Shown: positions 17,790 through 27,183 of the stretch, piece after piece
How the letters are laid out: each line of letters begins with the position of its first letter
Numbering within the stretch: position 1 is the stretch's first letter
Origin: Paraburkholderia phenazinium
GTDB lineage: Bacteria > Pseudomonadota > Gammaproteobacteria > Burkholderiales > Burkholderiaceae
DNA length: 64,000 nt
NCBI RefSeq assembly: GCF_900142845.1
Contig: NZ_FSRU01000001.1
Location: forward strand, 3,100,001 to 3,164,000
Reading direction: 5' to 3'
Notes under the pieces: model-generated
The model's database searches: none
Told to the model about the DNA's origin: nothing
What the model saw: only the letters and a program-made list of their open reading frames with translations
Position numbers and translations under genes: made by a program

Positions 17790-18548
17790 TCATTCGGACT
17801 GCAGATGCTCGGAGATGGCGCGGGCCGTGCGTAGCGTCCCGTCGATAAACTGGCTTTCGCGGCCGGCGGCGCGGGTCGACGGCGCCATCAGCGTGATCGA
17901 GGCACTGCAGCCCGCCGCGCGGCCGCCGCGATGGAAGATCGGCGCGCTCACGCCCCACACGCCTGGGTCGACTTCGCTGTCGCTGACGGCGTAGCCCTCG
18001 GCGCGGATGCGCGCCAGTTCAGCTTCGAGCGCGGCACGCCCTGGCGCGTCATGTTCGAACGTGCTGTCCAGTACTTCGGTGCGTGCCTTGTCGCTCATGA
18101 AGGCGAGCAACGATTTGGCCGAGGCGCCGGCTTTCAGGGGCACGGCCCGCCCCTTCTCGAACGAGCAGCGCAACGAATGCTGGCTCTCGACCATTTCGAG
18201 GCACATCACCTGGTTCTTCACTGCGACGACGAGCCCGATGCTCTCTTGCGAGACCCGCGCCAGCACCTGCATTTCGCTGCGGCTCGCTTCGACGAGCAGC
18301 GAATTGACGTCGAAGCCGAGCGCGAGCTGCAGGCTAATCGGACCAGGGGCGTAGTGTCCGGCGTTTTCCGCGACGAAACCCCAGCGTTTGAGGAGCGCGA
18401 TCTGCCGGTAGAGGGTGCTTTGTGCGAGTCCGGTGATGGACTGCAGGTCTCTCACGGAAAGCGCCTTGCCATGACTGGCCAGCGCCGCAAGGACGAGCAG
18501 CACACGTTCTGCACCGGTGACATTCTGTTCCGCGTTCACGACCACCAC
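17790..18548 (-). CDS. IclR-family transcriptional regulator
   Basis: Regulator of 252 aa starting at a GTG. The N-terminal winged helix includes LSVRDLQSITGLAQSTLYRQ near residue 30, and the C-terminal effector domain runs from about residue 75 with the family stretch SVSAPIFHR-like text here seen as WGVSAPIFHRGGR. It lies just upstream of the importer-hutG operon on the same strand and is its likely regulator, responding to the imported compound or a breakdown product. Two inverted repeats lie between its start and the gene upstream. The start codon is uncertain because no strong ribosome site precedes it. Confidence 0.9.
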   Translation of the reverse strand: MVVVNAEQNVTGAERVLLVLAALASHGKALSVRDLQSITGLAQSTLYRQIALLKRWGFVAENAGHYAPGPISLQLALGFDVNSLLVEASRSEMQVLARVSQESIGLVVAVKNQVMCLEMVESQHSLRCSFEKGRAVPLKAGASAKSLLAFMSDKARTEVLDSTFEHDAPGRAALEAELARIRAEGYAVSDSEVDPGVWGVSAPIFHRGGRAAGCSASITLMAPSTRAAGRESQFIDGTLRTARAISEHLQSE

Positions 18549-18602
18549 GACACGACGAATAACGATGAAGTGAGGATGCCAGAACGTTCTCAGATTTCAA
18601 AA

Positions 18603-18630
18603 ATCGATTTCCCATGGAGTGGGAATCGAT
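18603..18630. promoter_or_regulatory. Inverted repeat upstream of the IclR gene
   Basis: ATCGATTTCCCA, loop TGGAG, TGGGAATCGAT: eleven paired bases with one bulge, 54 bases before the IclR start. The TTCCCA/TGGGAA core resembles operators known for IclR proteins, so autoregulation is likely; a role as an mRNA end is the alternative. Confidence 0.45.
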
Positions 18631-18637
18631 GACGAGG

Positions 18638-18661
18638 GTTTTCCCCTGAACAGGAGAAAAC
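18638..18661. other. Second inverted repeat between transglutaminase operon end and IclR promoter
   Basis: GTTTTCCCCTG, loop AA, CAGGAGAAAAC with one mismatch, 21 bases after the stop of the minus-strand transglutaminase gene. It could terminate that operon or be a second IclR site; it lacks a clean U tract. Confidence 0.4.
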
Positions 18662-18682
18662 GACGCGCGTGAGCCGCGAACC

Positions 18683-19573
18683 TCACAACGGCAGCACGCT
18701 CACCCCCACTTCCACACGATGCGCGCCACCGCCGAGAATCATCCCGCGCAGCAACGACACGTCGCTGTAATCGCGGCCAATCGCGAGCGTCACGTGATCC
18801 ATATCGGCGAGCACATCATTCGTCGGATCAAGATCGATCCAGCCACTCCCCGGGCAATGCACCGACACCCACGCATGGGACGCATCCGCCCCAATCAGGC
18901 GCGGCTGACCCGGCGGCGGATCGTTGCGCAGATAGCCGCTCACATAGCGCGCCGGCAGCCCGAGCGAACGCAGACAGCCGATCATCACCTGCGCGAAATC
19001 CTGACATACACCGCTCTTCAATTCGAACGCGCGCTCGGCCGGCGTATCGAACATCGTTGCTGAAGGCTTATACGCGAAGTCGCGGTAAATGCGATGCATC
19101 AGATCGATCGCACCGGCCGCGACCGGCGTGCCGGGCGTGAAGCTCGGCAGCGCATAGGCGCGCAACGCGGGCCGCAAAGCAATATTCGGCGAGGCAAAAC
19201 AGAATTCGACTTCGGGCCGGAACTCGCCGCCCACGTGAAAACGCAGCGCGTCGGCCACCTCCTCCCATGCGGGCGTGGTGTCGGGATCGAGCTTCGTCCA
19301 GCGCGGCGTCAGTTGCACCGTGGTTTCGCTGACCATCTGCAGACGCTCGTGCGGCGCGTCGAGCGTGAAATACAGCACGTCGTTGCCGAACGCATCGATG
19401 CGGCTGTGCATATACGACGGTTCCGGCTCGATCTTCTCTTCATGCGAGATGACGCGCTGCCAGGCGCACACCAGCGGCCGGATGGTCGCGAGATGCTGCG
19501 CGGTTTCGACGAAGGTCGAATAACGGTAAGTGGTGCGGTGCGAGACCGACAGGATGGTCTGTGCGGTCTTCAT
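18683..19573 (-). CDS. Transglutaminase-like family protein
   Basis: Protein of 296 aa with an N-terminal bacterial transglutaminase domain (THRTTYRY-like start, here SHRTTYRYSTFVETAQH) and a papain-fold transglutaminase core. The catalytic triad candidates are the cysteine at about residue 190 (GVCQDFAQV), the histidine in ASHAWVSV and the aspartate in WIDLDPTND. The ATG at 19573 overlaps the stop of the ATP-grasp/alpha-E gene, so the two are coupled. It is the last gene of a three-gene operon with another transglutaminase fusion. Such proteins may act as peptidases or amide-forming enzymes; no substrate is established. Confidence 0.92.
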   Translation of the reverse strand: MKTAQTILSVSHRTTYRYSTFVETAQHLATIRPLVCAWQRVISHEEKIEPEPSYMHSRIDAFGNDVLYFTLDAPHERLQMVSETTVQLTPRWTKLDPDTTPAWEEVADALRFHVGGEFRPEVEFCFASPNIALRPALRAYALPSFTPGTPVAAGAIDLMHRIYRDFAYKPSATMFDTPAERAFELKSGVCQDFAQVMIGCLRSLGLPARYVSGYLRNDPPPGQPRLIGADASHAWVSVHCPGSGWIDLDPTNDVLADMDHVTLAIGRDYSDVSLLRGMILGGGAHRVEVGVSVLPL

Positions 19574-22194
19574 GACGATACCTGCGAAGCGAGCGTGTTG
19601 GCGTGGCTGAAGTAGCGCGCGCTGATTTCGTTGGCCGCCGCGGCGGCGAAAGCGCCGAGGTCGTCGCAGACCTGGATCAGCACCGTGTAGGCGCCGTTCT
19701 CGTCCGTTTCGCACAGGCTTTCGAGCGACGGCAACGTGTCGGGCGGCGGCATCAGATCGACAAACGCGCGGTGGCGGGTGCCGCCCGCCGCAATCGTAAT
19801 CTCGTCGAGCTTGCCGCACAGCCGTTCGTAGACGCCGTACAGGCCGCGCGGATTGGTCGGTTCGACCACCAGCAGGTCGATCAGCGCCGGCACTTCGAGA
19901 CGGCCCGGGTAGAGCGAGCGGTAAGTCAGCGTGCTGTCGAACAGTTGCAGCAGCAGGTCGAAACCGGCCGGCGTGGCGAGTTGACCCTTGTCGGCCACCA
20001 CGCGCAGGGTCGACGTCATCGAGGCGACCCGTTCGATATGCCGGCCGGCGAACAACAGGCGCCACGCTTCGTCGCGGGTCATGCGGTCGCCTTGCGCGCC
20101 GCTGATCGCCGAGAGTTGCGTGGCCAGATGTTCGAGCGCGTCCATCAAGGTGACGCGATCGTAGCGGTCATGACGGCTGCTGCCTGGCGCGGCGGCGCCA
20201 TTGCCGTTCGCGGCGCTCGCACTGGCGGCGGGCATCAGCTTCTGCAAGGCGTCGCGGAAGTCGTTACGGGCGGCGAGAATCGTCCGCCAGTGGTCGTTCG
20301 AAAGACGGCCGCGAATCTCGCCGCTCGCCCGCACCTGCGCGTTCAGCACCTGGCCGATGCTGGCGGGCCCCGTGGTCTCGTGCAGATTCGCCACCAGCGT
20401 GCGTTCGAAGGCCTGCAGCGAATCGTCGTTGCGCACGTCGCCGAATTGCACCAGCCCGCAGTACTGCGCCAGTTCGACCAGCGTCTCGAACATGGCATCC
20501 GCGTCGTTGCTCTCCAGCGAGCCGAGGATCAGGCGCAGCAGCCGCACGTTATTCTCGGCGCGTTCGCTGTAGCGCCCGGCCCAGAACAGATTCTCCGCGG
20601 CCCGGCTCGAGACCGTGCGATGCTTGCGCGCGAGGTCGGCGGGCTGCATCGGCGAAGGCAGCAGCGTGAAGGTGGAGATCGGCTGGCTCGACAGCACCCA
20701 GGTATCGACGCTGCTGCCGCCGAACTGCATCGACACCGTCGCCTGCCGTTCCGCGGCGAGACGCGTGAAGCCGCCCGGCATTACATGCCAGCCGCCGTTG
20801 AAATCGGCGATCGCATACACGCGCAGCACCGACGGACGGCGCCCCAGCGTGCCGTCCTCATAGCGCGGCGCACACGAATACGGCAGCGGCAGTTGAATCG
20901 TGAAGTTATCGGGCAGCGCTTCGATCCGGCCGCGCCATGCATCGAGCGGCTGAACGCCGTGCGCGAGGCCCGGCGGACTGTCGCGCTGCGCGGCCGGCCA
21001 GGTCGGCACGAGAAAGGCTTCGTCCAGATGCGCAAAGGCGTGCTCGCGCGCCGCCTCTTCGCCGCACCACCAGGTCGGCACGCCCGGCAACAGCAGGTCT
21101 TCGTCCAGCAGCGCCTCGGCGATGCCCGGCAAAAAACCATGCAACGCCGGGGATTCCACAAAGCCCGAACCCGGCACGTTGGAGACGATCACGTTGCCGG
21201 CCCGCATCACCTGCAACAGGCCCGGCACGCCGATGCTCGAATCCGCGCGCAGTTCCACCGGATCGCAAAACGCGTCGTCGAGGCGACGCAGCACCACATG
21301 CACCCGCTCCAGACCGGCGAGCGTCTTCAGATACAGCATGTCGTCGCGCACCGTGAGGTCTTTGCCCTCGACGAGCGTCACGCCCAGATAGCGCGCCAGA
21401 AACACATGCTCGAAATAGGTTTCGCTGAACGGCCCCGGCGTGAGCAGCGCGATATGCGGCGAACTGTCCGCGGCATCGCCATGCATCACGGCGCGGGCCG
21501 ACTGCACGAGCGTGGCGATCAGTTGCGAATAGGTCGGCGCGAGGCGGCTCACGTGCAGCGACCGGAACGGCTCGGCGAACTGGCTCGAGACGATCAGCCG
21601 GTTCTCCAGCGCGTAGCCGAGGCCCGAGGGCGCCTCGGTACGATGCGACATGACCGTCCAGTTGCCGTTCGGCGCACGGGCAAGATCCACCGCGACCACC
21701 TGCAGATACTGGCCACCCGGCGGCGTAAAGCCGCGCACGGACCGCAGATAGCCCGGGTGCCCAAACACCAGCGCGGGCGGCAACTGGCCGCGCTGCAGCA
21801 GGGTCTGCGGACCGTAGACGTCGGCCACCACCGCGTTGAGCAACTGCGCCCGCTGCATCACGCCGGCTTCGATCTCGGCCCACTCGGCCTCGTCGATCAG
21901 CAACGGCAGCAGATCGAGCGCCCACGGCCGCGGCTCGCCCTTGTCCGCGTAGACGTTGTAGCTGATGTCGTTATCGCGGATCTGCTGCGCGACCGAGGCC
22001 GTGTGGTGCTCGAGCGCGGCAATGCCGTCGTCGCCGAGCAGTTCGAAAAACCGCCGCCACGGCTCGCGCAACGACCCTGACGAATCGAGCAACTCGTCCC
22101 AGTGCCCATCGCGGACCGGCAGCACCCGCAGGAGCGACAGCGCATCCGCGTGAGCCGCGGTTGCCTCGAAGGGAAAAGTCGATTGAAAGGCCAA
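19570..22194 (-). CDS. Circularly permuted ATP-grasp / alpha-E domain fusion protein
   Basis: Protein of 874 aa. The N-terminal half (about residues 80-470) is a circularly permuted type 2 ATP-grasp module, recognised by NVYADKGEPRPWALDLLPLL and by EGKDLTVRDDMLYLKTL. The C-terminal half (from about residue 525) is an alpha-E helical domain, recognised by SRAAENLFWAGRYSERAENN. In many bacteria these are two genes; here they are fused. A Gly/Ala/Ser-rich spacer occurs inside the alpha-E part. The start is TTG, since the frame is closed by a stop at 22207-22209 and no ATG fits. ATP-grasp proteins of this type are predicted amide ligases; the partners on both sides are transglutaminases. Confidence 0.92.
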   Translation of the reverse strand: MAFQSTFPFEATAAHADALSLLRVLPVRDGHWDELLDSSGSLREPWRRFFELLGDDGIAALEHHTASVAQQIRDNDISYNVYADKGEPRPWALDLLPLLIDEAEWAEIEAGVMQRAQLLNAVVADVYGPQTLLQRGQLPPALVFGHPGYLRSVRGFTPPGGQYLQVVAVDLARAPNGNWTVMSHRTEAPSGLGYALENRLIVSSQFAEPFRSLHVSRLAPTYSQLIATLVQSARAVMHGDAADSSPHIALLTPGPFSETYFEHVFLARYLGVTLVEGKDLTVRDDMLYLKTLAGLERVHVVLRRLDDAFCDPVELRADSSIGVPGLLQVMRAGNVIVSNVPGSGFVESPALHGFLPGIAEALLDEDLLLPGVPTWWCGEEAAREHAFAHLDEAFLVPTWPAAQRDSPPGLAHGVQPLDAWRGRIEALPDNFTIQLPLPYSCAPRYEDGTLGRRPSVLRVYAIADFNGGWHVMPGGFTRLAAERQATVSMQFGGSSVDTWVLSSQPISTFTLLPSPMQPADLARKHRTVSSRAAENLFWAGRYSERAENNVRLLRLILGSLESNDADAMFETLVELAQYCGLVQFGDVRNDDSLQAFERTLVANLHETTGPASIGQVLNAQVRASGEIRGRLSNDHWRTILAARNDFRDALQKLMPAASASAANGNGAAAPGSSRHDRYDRVTLMDALEHLATQLSAISGAQGDRMTRDEAWRLLFAGRHIERVASMTSTLRVVADKGQLATPAGFDLLLQLFDSTLTYRSLYPGRLEVPALIDLLVVEPTNPRGLYGVYERLCGKLDEITIAAGGTRHRAFVDLMPPPDTLPSLESLCETDENGAYTVLIQVCDDLGAFAAAAANEISARYFSHANTLASQVSS

Positions 22195-22222
22195 GGTCGT
22201 ATCGGGTTAATTGTTTTTCAGG

Positions 22223-25200
22223 TCACCAGTAGCGTAAGTCCAACGTGAACGGGAATTCCAGACTGCGTTGCGGCGCCTCTGCCACGAGCGGTCCAGGCGT
22301 ATGACCCATCGTAAAGAAGCGCGCGCGCCGCCGGCTCTCGGCCTCGTACGCGTTGACCGGGAAGGTCTGGTAATTGCGCCCACCCGGATGAGCCACATGA
22401 TACTGGCATCCGCCAATAGAACGGCCAGTCCAGGTGTCGACGAGGTCAAAAGTAAGCGGAGCATCGACGCCGATCGTCGGATGCAAGGCCGACGGTTGCG
22501 ACCACGCCCGATAGCGCACGCCCGCCACAAACTCGCTGACGCGGCCTGTGGGTTGCAGCGGCAGCGGCACGCCGTTGACGGTCACCACATGACGGTTCTC
22601 GTTCAGACCCAGCACGCGTACTTCAAGCCGCTCCACCGAGGAATCCACATAACGCACCGTGCCGCCCGGCGCGCCCTCCTCGCCCATCACGTGCCACGGT
22701 TCGAGCGCGCTGCGGATGGTCAGCGTCACGCCGCTGGTCGTCGTTTCGCCCACCAGCGGGAAGCGGAACTCGAAATGCGGCGCGAACCACGAGCGGTCGA
22801 AGGCGTAGCCTGCTTCGGCCAGGTCCGCGAGGACGTCGTCGAAATCCATCTCCACAAACGTGCCCAGCAGGAAACGGTCGTGCAGTTCCGTACCCCAGCG
22901 CGTCAGACGCGTGGTGTACGGCGTCTTCCAGAAACGCGCCACCAGTGCGCGCAGCAGCAACTGCTGGACAAGGCTCATGCGCGCGTGCGGCGGCATTTCG
23001 AAGCCGCGCAGCTCCAGCAGACCGAGGCGGCCGGTCGGGCCGTCGGGCGAATAGAGCTTGTCGATACAGAACTCGGCGCGGTGCGTGTTGCCGGTGACGT
23101 CGATCAGGATGTTGCGCAGCGAGCGGTCGATCATCCACGCCGGCAATTGCCCGCCGTGGCGGCCGCCGAGCAGATCGATCTGGCGCTGCAGTTCGCGGAA
23201 GGCGATCTCCAGTTCGTAGATCTGGTCGTTACGCGCCTCGTCGACGCGCGGCGCCTGGCTGGTCGGTCCGATAAACAGCCCCGAGAACAGGTACGACAGC
23301 GACGGGTGGTTGAGCCAGTAAGCCACCAGGCTCGCCAGCAGATCCGGGCGTCGCAGGAACGGACTGTCGGCCGGCGTCGCGCCGCCGAGCACGAAGTGGT
23401 TACCGCCGCCGGTGCCGGTGTGGCGGCCGTCGGTCATGAACTTCTCGGTGCTCAGATACGTTTCGTGCGCCGACTGGTACAGATACTCGGTGTGGTCGAC
23501 CAGTTGCTCCCAGCTCGACGCCGGGTGGATGTTCACTTCGATCACGCCCGGGTCCGGCGTCACCTGCAGCATCTTCAGACGCTGATCGCGCGGCGGCGGA
23601 TAGCCTTCGATGACGACCTTCATGCCCAGTTCGGCGGCCGTCGCTTCGACTGCGGCGAGCAGGTCCAGATAGTCGTCAAGCTCGGTGAGCGGCGGCATGA
23701 ACACATGCAGCATCTTGCGGCCGCTGCCGAAACTGTCGGTTTCGACCTTCGGACCGGCGGCGCGAGCAGGATCGCGGGCTTCGACGCACAACGCGGTGCG
23801 GGTGATCCAGCTTGCCGATTCGCCCCGTTCGGGTATGCGCAGGGTGGCGGGCGTGGCGCCGGCCGCCCCTGCGCCGGTGCCCGTACCTGTGCCGCCGGCG
23901 CGCAGTGCAGCCGCACCGCCCACACCGTGACCATCCGCGCCGCCACTTGCCTCGCCTGCCACACGCCCCGCCCCCGTGCCGCCTTCATACTGCATGCGCA
24001 ATTGCGCGGCCGTGCGCAGCGGCGCGGGCGGGGCGAACGGATCGTGCGCGTGCTGGTACGGATAGTCCGTCTCCGAGACCCACGGCAGCGCATCCAGCGG
24101 CAGGCGGTAGCCCATCGGCGAATCGCCCGGGATCAGATACATGCGGTCGCCGCGGAAATACCACGGACCTGTGACCCAGCGCGGCCCTTCCAGCGGCAGG
24201 TCGCGTTCGCGCGAAAGCGGCAGCACGTAGCCCGTCACCGAGGCGAGGCCGCTATCGTAGACGCGCCGTAAGCGCACGCGCTCCATCTCGTCGTCGAGGC
24301 GCGAATCGAACGGATCGACGTTGACCGGCAGGCGCCGCTCGCGCCACAGGTAGTACCAGGTGTCCTCGTAGCCGGCCTTGATGAACTGCGCGTCGAGCGC
24401 GAGCTTGCCCGTCAGGTGGGTCAGGAAGGTACGCGCGTCTTCCGCGGTATAGCTGCCCGGCTGGCGCTCGTCGGCGAACAGCGTCGGATCCTGCCAGCAC
24501 GGCTCGCCATCCGCCCGCCAATAGAGCGACAGCGCCCAGCGCGGCAGTTGCTCGCCCGGATACCACTTGCCCTGGCCGATATGCAGAAAGCCGTTCGCGC
24601 CGTAGCGGGAACGCAGCTTGTCCATCAGCCCGACCGCGTAGCTGCGCTTGGTCGGCCCGAGGGCGTCGGTGTTCCACTCGGCGGCGTCGCGATCGCGCAC
24701 CGCGACGAAGGTCGGCTCGCCGCCCATCGTCAGGCGCACGTCCATCGCCTCCAGTTCCTCGTCCACGTAGGCGCCCATCTTCAGGACGTCGGACCAGACT
24801 TCCTCGGTATAAGGCTTGGTGACGCGCGGCGTCTCCAGCACCCGCGAGATCGACATCGTGTGTTCGAACTCGACTTCGGACTCGTCCACCGCGCCCGAAA
24901 TCGGCGCGGCGCTGCCCGGCTCCGGTGTGCAGGCTACCGGAATGTGGCCTTCGCCCGCCAGCAGGCCCGAAGTCGGATCGAGCCCGATCCAGCCGGCGCC
25001 CGGCAAGTAGACCTCGCACCAGGCGTGCAGGTCGGTGAAGTCGACTTCGGTGCCGCTCGGGCCGTCCAGCGACTTGGTATCCGGCGCCAGTTGCAGCAGA
25101 TAGCCGGACACGAAGCGCGCGGCAAGCCCCAACTGCCGCAAGGTCTCGACCAGCAGCCAGCCGGAATCGCGGCACGAGCCGGCCGCCGTGGTGAGCGTTT

Positions 25201-25711
25201 CTTCGGGCGTCTGCACGCCGGGTTCCATCCGGATCAGATAACGGATCTCGCGCTGCAGGCGCTGGTTCAGTTCCACCAGAAAGTCCGCGGTCACCTTGGG
25301 CGAGCGGTCGATGCTCGCCACGAACTCCTTGAAGCGCGGGGTCGGCTCCCGCTTGATCAGGTAGGGCGCCAGCTCGGCGGCGAGGCCAGGCGCGTACTCG
25401 AAGGGGAATTTCTCGGCGGAAGGCTCGAGGAAGAAGTCGAACGGGTTGTAGACGGCCATTTCGGCCACCAGGTCGACGGTGATCTTGAACTCGCGGGTTT
25501 TCTCGGGAAACACCAGCCGCGCCTGGTAGTTGGCGAAGGCATCCTGCTGCCAGTTGATGAAATGTTCGGCCGGCTCGACCCGCATCGAATACGACACGAT
25601 CGGGGTACGGCAATGGGGCGCGGGCCGCAACCGCACGACCTGCGGCGACAGCGCGACCAGGCGGTCATAACGATAATGTGTGACATGGTTCAACGCGACA
25701 CGTATAGACAC
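22223..25711 (-). CDS. Transglutaminase-DUF2126 fusion protein
   Basis: Very large protein of 1162 aa. It has an N-terminal transglutaminase domain (VTHYRYDR start; catalytic cysteine at about residue 180 in GSCRDSGW, histidine in DLHAWCEVY, aspartate in GLDPTSG), followed by the DUF2126 region with GGEPTFV near residue 330, GKWYPGEQLPRWAL and GTGGGNHFVLGG near residue 770. A Gly/Ala/Thr-rich insert of about 55 residues (coding bases roughly 23820-23990) separates two parts of DUF2126. The GTG at 25711 is chosen because AGGAG sits 5-8 bases before it. First gene of the operon with the ATP-grasp/alpha-E and small transglutaminase genes. Confidence 0.92.
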   Translation of the reverse strand: MSIRVALNHVTHYRYDRLVALSPQVVRLRPAPHCRTPIVSYSMRVEPAEHFINWQQDAFANYQARLVFPEKTREFKITVDLVAEMAVYNPFDFFLEPSAEKFPFEYAPGLAAELAPYLIKREPTPRFKEFVASIDRSPKVTADFLVELNQRLQREIRYLIRMEPGVQTPEETLTTAAGSCRDSGWLLVETLRQLGLAARFVSGYLLQLAPDTKSLDGPSGTEVDFTDLHAWCEVYLPGAGWIGLDPTSGLLAGEGHIPVACTPEPGSAAPISGAVDESEVEFEHTMSISRVLETPRVTKPYTEEVWSDVLKMGAYVDEELEAMDVRLTMGGEPTFVAVRDRDAAEWNTDALGPTKRSYAVGLMDKLRSRYGANGFLHIGQGKWYPGEQLPRWALSLYWRADGEPCWQDPTLFADERQPGSYTAEDARTFLTHLTGKLALDAQFIKAGYEDTWYYLWRERRLPVNVDPFDSRLDDEMERVRLRRVYDSGLASVTGYVLPLSRERDLPLEGPRWVTGPWYFRGDRMYLIPGDSPMGYRLPLDALPWVSETDYPYQHAHDPFAPPAPLRTAAQLRMQYEGGTGAGRVAGEASGGADGHGVGGAAALRAGGTGTGTGAGAAGATPATLRIPERGESASWITRTALCVEARDPARAAGPKVETDSFGSGRKMLHVFMPPLTELDDYLDLLAAVEATAAELGMKVVIEGYPPPRDQRLKMLQVTPDPGVIEVNIHPASSWEQLVDHTEYLYQSAHETYLSTEKFMTDGRHTGTGGGNHFVLGGATPADSPFLRRPDLLASLVAYWLNHPSLSYLFSGLFIGPTSQAPRVDEARNDQIYELEIAFRELQRQIDLLGGRHGGQLPAWMIDRSLRNILIDVTGNTHRAEFCIDKLYSPDGPTGRLGLLELRGFEMPPHARMSLVQQLLLRALVARFWKTPYTTRLTRWGTELHDRFLLGTFVEMDFDDVLADLAEAGYAFDRSWFAPHFEFRFPLVGETTTSGVTLTIRSALEPWHVMGEEGAPGGTVRYVDSSVERLEVRVLGLNENRHVVTVNGVPLPLQPTGRVSEFVAGVRYRAWSQPSALHPTIGVDAPLTFDLVDTWTGRSIGGCQYHVAHPGGRNYQTFPVNAYEAESRRRARFFTMGHTPGPLVAEAPQRSLEFPFTLDLRYW

Positions 25712-26049
25712 ACCGGACTCCTGGGCGAAGGATGGCAGCCCGCCAAAAAGCAAGCTTCATGCCGTTGGTAGAAAAACTTGCCGGGTCTGGCCTCGCGGCC
25801 GGCAAACAAACTCCGTGTGCGCATGCGTGGACCTCGCAGCCTCCCGAAGCCTGCAAGAACCTGTCGACGCCTCACCTGGCGCACCCGTCGGCCAGCCTCG
25901 CACAAGGCTTTCCCGGCTGCACGCACCAAAGCGGCGCAGAGCGCATGCCCCATCATGCACGTAATGTGCGTTAAACCAGTGACGTCTGGCAAATGCGGCA
26001 TGAAGATTGCGGTGTATCCGGCGCCCGTCAGCCCACTTTCAGGTCCCCC
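25712..26049. other. Divergent intergenic region, transglutaminase operon and zinc peptidase
   Basis: 338 bases between divergent starts. It holds the ribosome site of the minus-strand operon (complement of ACTCCT at about 25717) and the short AGGT ribosome site of the peptidase at about 26041. It must contain both promoters, but I see no convincing -10/-35 pair, no long repeat and no gene. Confidence 0.5.
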
Positions 26050-27183
26050 ATGAGAACCTTCCACTGCAACCGCTGCGAGCACCTTGTGTTCTACGAAAAC
26101 GTCCTCTGCGAGCGCTGCGAGGCGATGCTCGGCTTCGTGCCGGAACTGGGCGAACTGAGCGCCTTCGAGGCGGCCGGCGGAGATGCCGGCGAGGGCCTCT
26201 GGCGCAGCCTGCATCCGCAGGCCGCCGGCGCGCTGTACCGGCAATGCGGCAACTACGCGCTCGAACACGTCTGCAACTGGATGATCCCCGCCGGGCAACC
26301 GGAGACGCTATGCCGCTCCTGTCTCCTGACGCGCACCATTCCGAACCTCACGCCGCCCGATAACCGGCTCTACTGGTACCGCCTCGAAGTCGCCAAGCGG
26401 CGCCTGCTCTATACGTTTGCGACGCTGGGCGTGAAGGTCGAGTCGCGCCGCGACCATCCGCAGGACGGGCTCGAGTTCGAGTTTCTCGAGGACACCGGCG
26501 ACGGCGGCCAGGTCATGACCGGCCACGACAACGGCCTGATCACGCTGAACATCGCGGAAGCCGACGACGCCTATCGCGAACGCACCCGCACCGCCATGCA
26601 CGAGCCCTACCGCACCCTGCTCGGGCATTTCCGGCATGAGACGGGACACTACTACTTCGACCGCCTGGTCGCCGGTACGCCCTGGCTCGAGCCGTTCCGG
26701 GCGCTGTTCGGCGACGAGCGCGCCGACTACGCAGAGGCGCTGGAAACCTACTACCGCGACGGTGCGCCGGCCGAGTGGCCGCAGTCGTACATCAGCGCCT
26801 ACGCGACGATGCATCCGTGGGAGGACTGGGCGGAGACGTGGGCGCACTACCTGCTGATCGTCGACGTGCTGGATACCGCCACGTCCTACGGCGTGGCGCT
26901 TTTGCCGAGCGATCCGAGCGAGCCGACGCTGACCGACCAGACGCCGGTCGAAGACGCCAGCTTCGATAACCTGATGAAGCGCTGGTTTCCGCTGACGTAC
27001 GCGCTCAACAGCCTGAACCGCAGCCTGGGCATGCCCGACGGCTATCCGTTCACGCTCGCGCCGCCGGTCGTCGAGAAGCTGCGGCTGGTGCACCGGGTGA
27101 TTGCCGGGCAGCCGCCGCCGACGCTGTCGGCGCCCCCGCCCACTGCACCGCCACCCGGCCCGGAAGCGGTTACGCCGTCGTAA
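26050..27183 (+). CDS. Zinc-ribbon putative metallopeptidase (COG4307-like)
   Basis: Protein of 377 aa. Its N-terminus is a zinc ribbon with cysteines 6, 9, 20 and 23 (CNRC and CERC). The central part carries a zincin active site HETGH at residues 196-200 (GHFRHETGHYYFDRL), and a conserved acidic WEDWAETWAHYLLIVD segment follows near residue 257. The C-terminal 20 residues are Pro-rich. The ATG at 26050 is preferred over an upstream in-frame ATG at 25993 because the zinc ribbon begins immediately and AGG precedes it. It diverges from the transglutaminase/ATP-grasp operon and in other genomes this family is found in the same neighbourhood, so it may process the product of that system. Confidence 0.85.
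   Translation: MRTFHCNRCEHLVFYENVLCERCEAMLGFVPELGELSAFEAAGGDAGEGLWRSLHPQAAGALYRQCGNYALEHVCNWMIPAGQPETLCRSCLLTRTIPNLTPPDNRLYWYRLEVAKRRLLYTFATLGVKVESRRDHPQDGLEFEFLEDTGDGGQVMTGHDNGLITLNIAEADDAYRERTRTAMHEPYRTLLGHFRHETGHYYFDRLVAGTPWLEPFRALFGDERADYAEALETYYRDGAPAEWPQSYISAYATMHPWEDWAETWAHYLLIVDVLDTATSYGVALLPSDPSEPTLTDQTPVEDASFDNLMKRWFPLTYALNSLNRSLGMPDGYPFTLAPPVVEKLRLVHRVIAGQPPPTLSAPPPTAPPPGPEAVTPS

Noticed and set aside
19603..22080. An 825-codon open frame opposite the ATP-grasp/alpha-E gene
   Set aside because: Same compositional shadow; no domain, ribosome site or start is convincing.
22268..24271. A 667-codon plus-strand frame opposite the DUF2126 gene
   Set aside because: Shadow of a long GC-rich gene; translation is low complexity in Arg, His and Gln.
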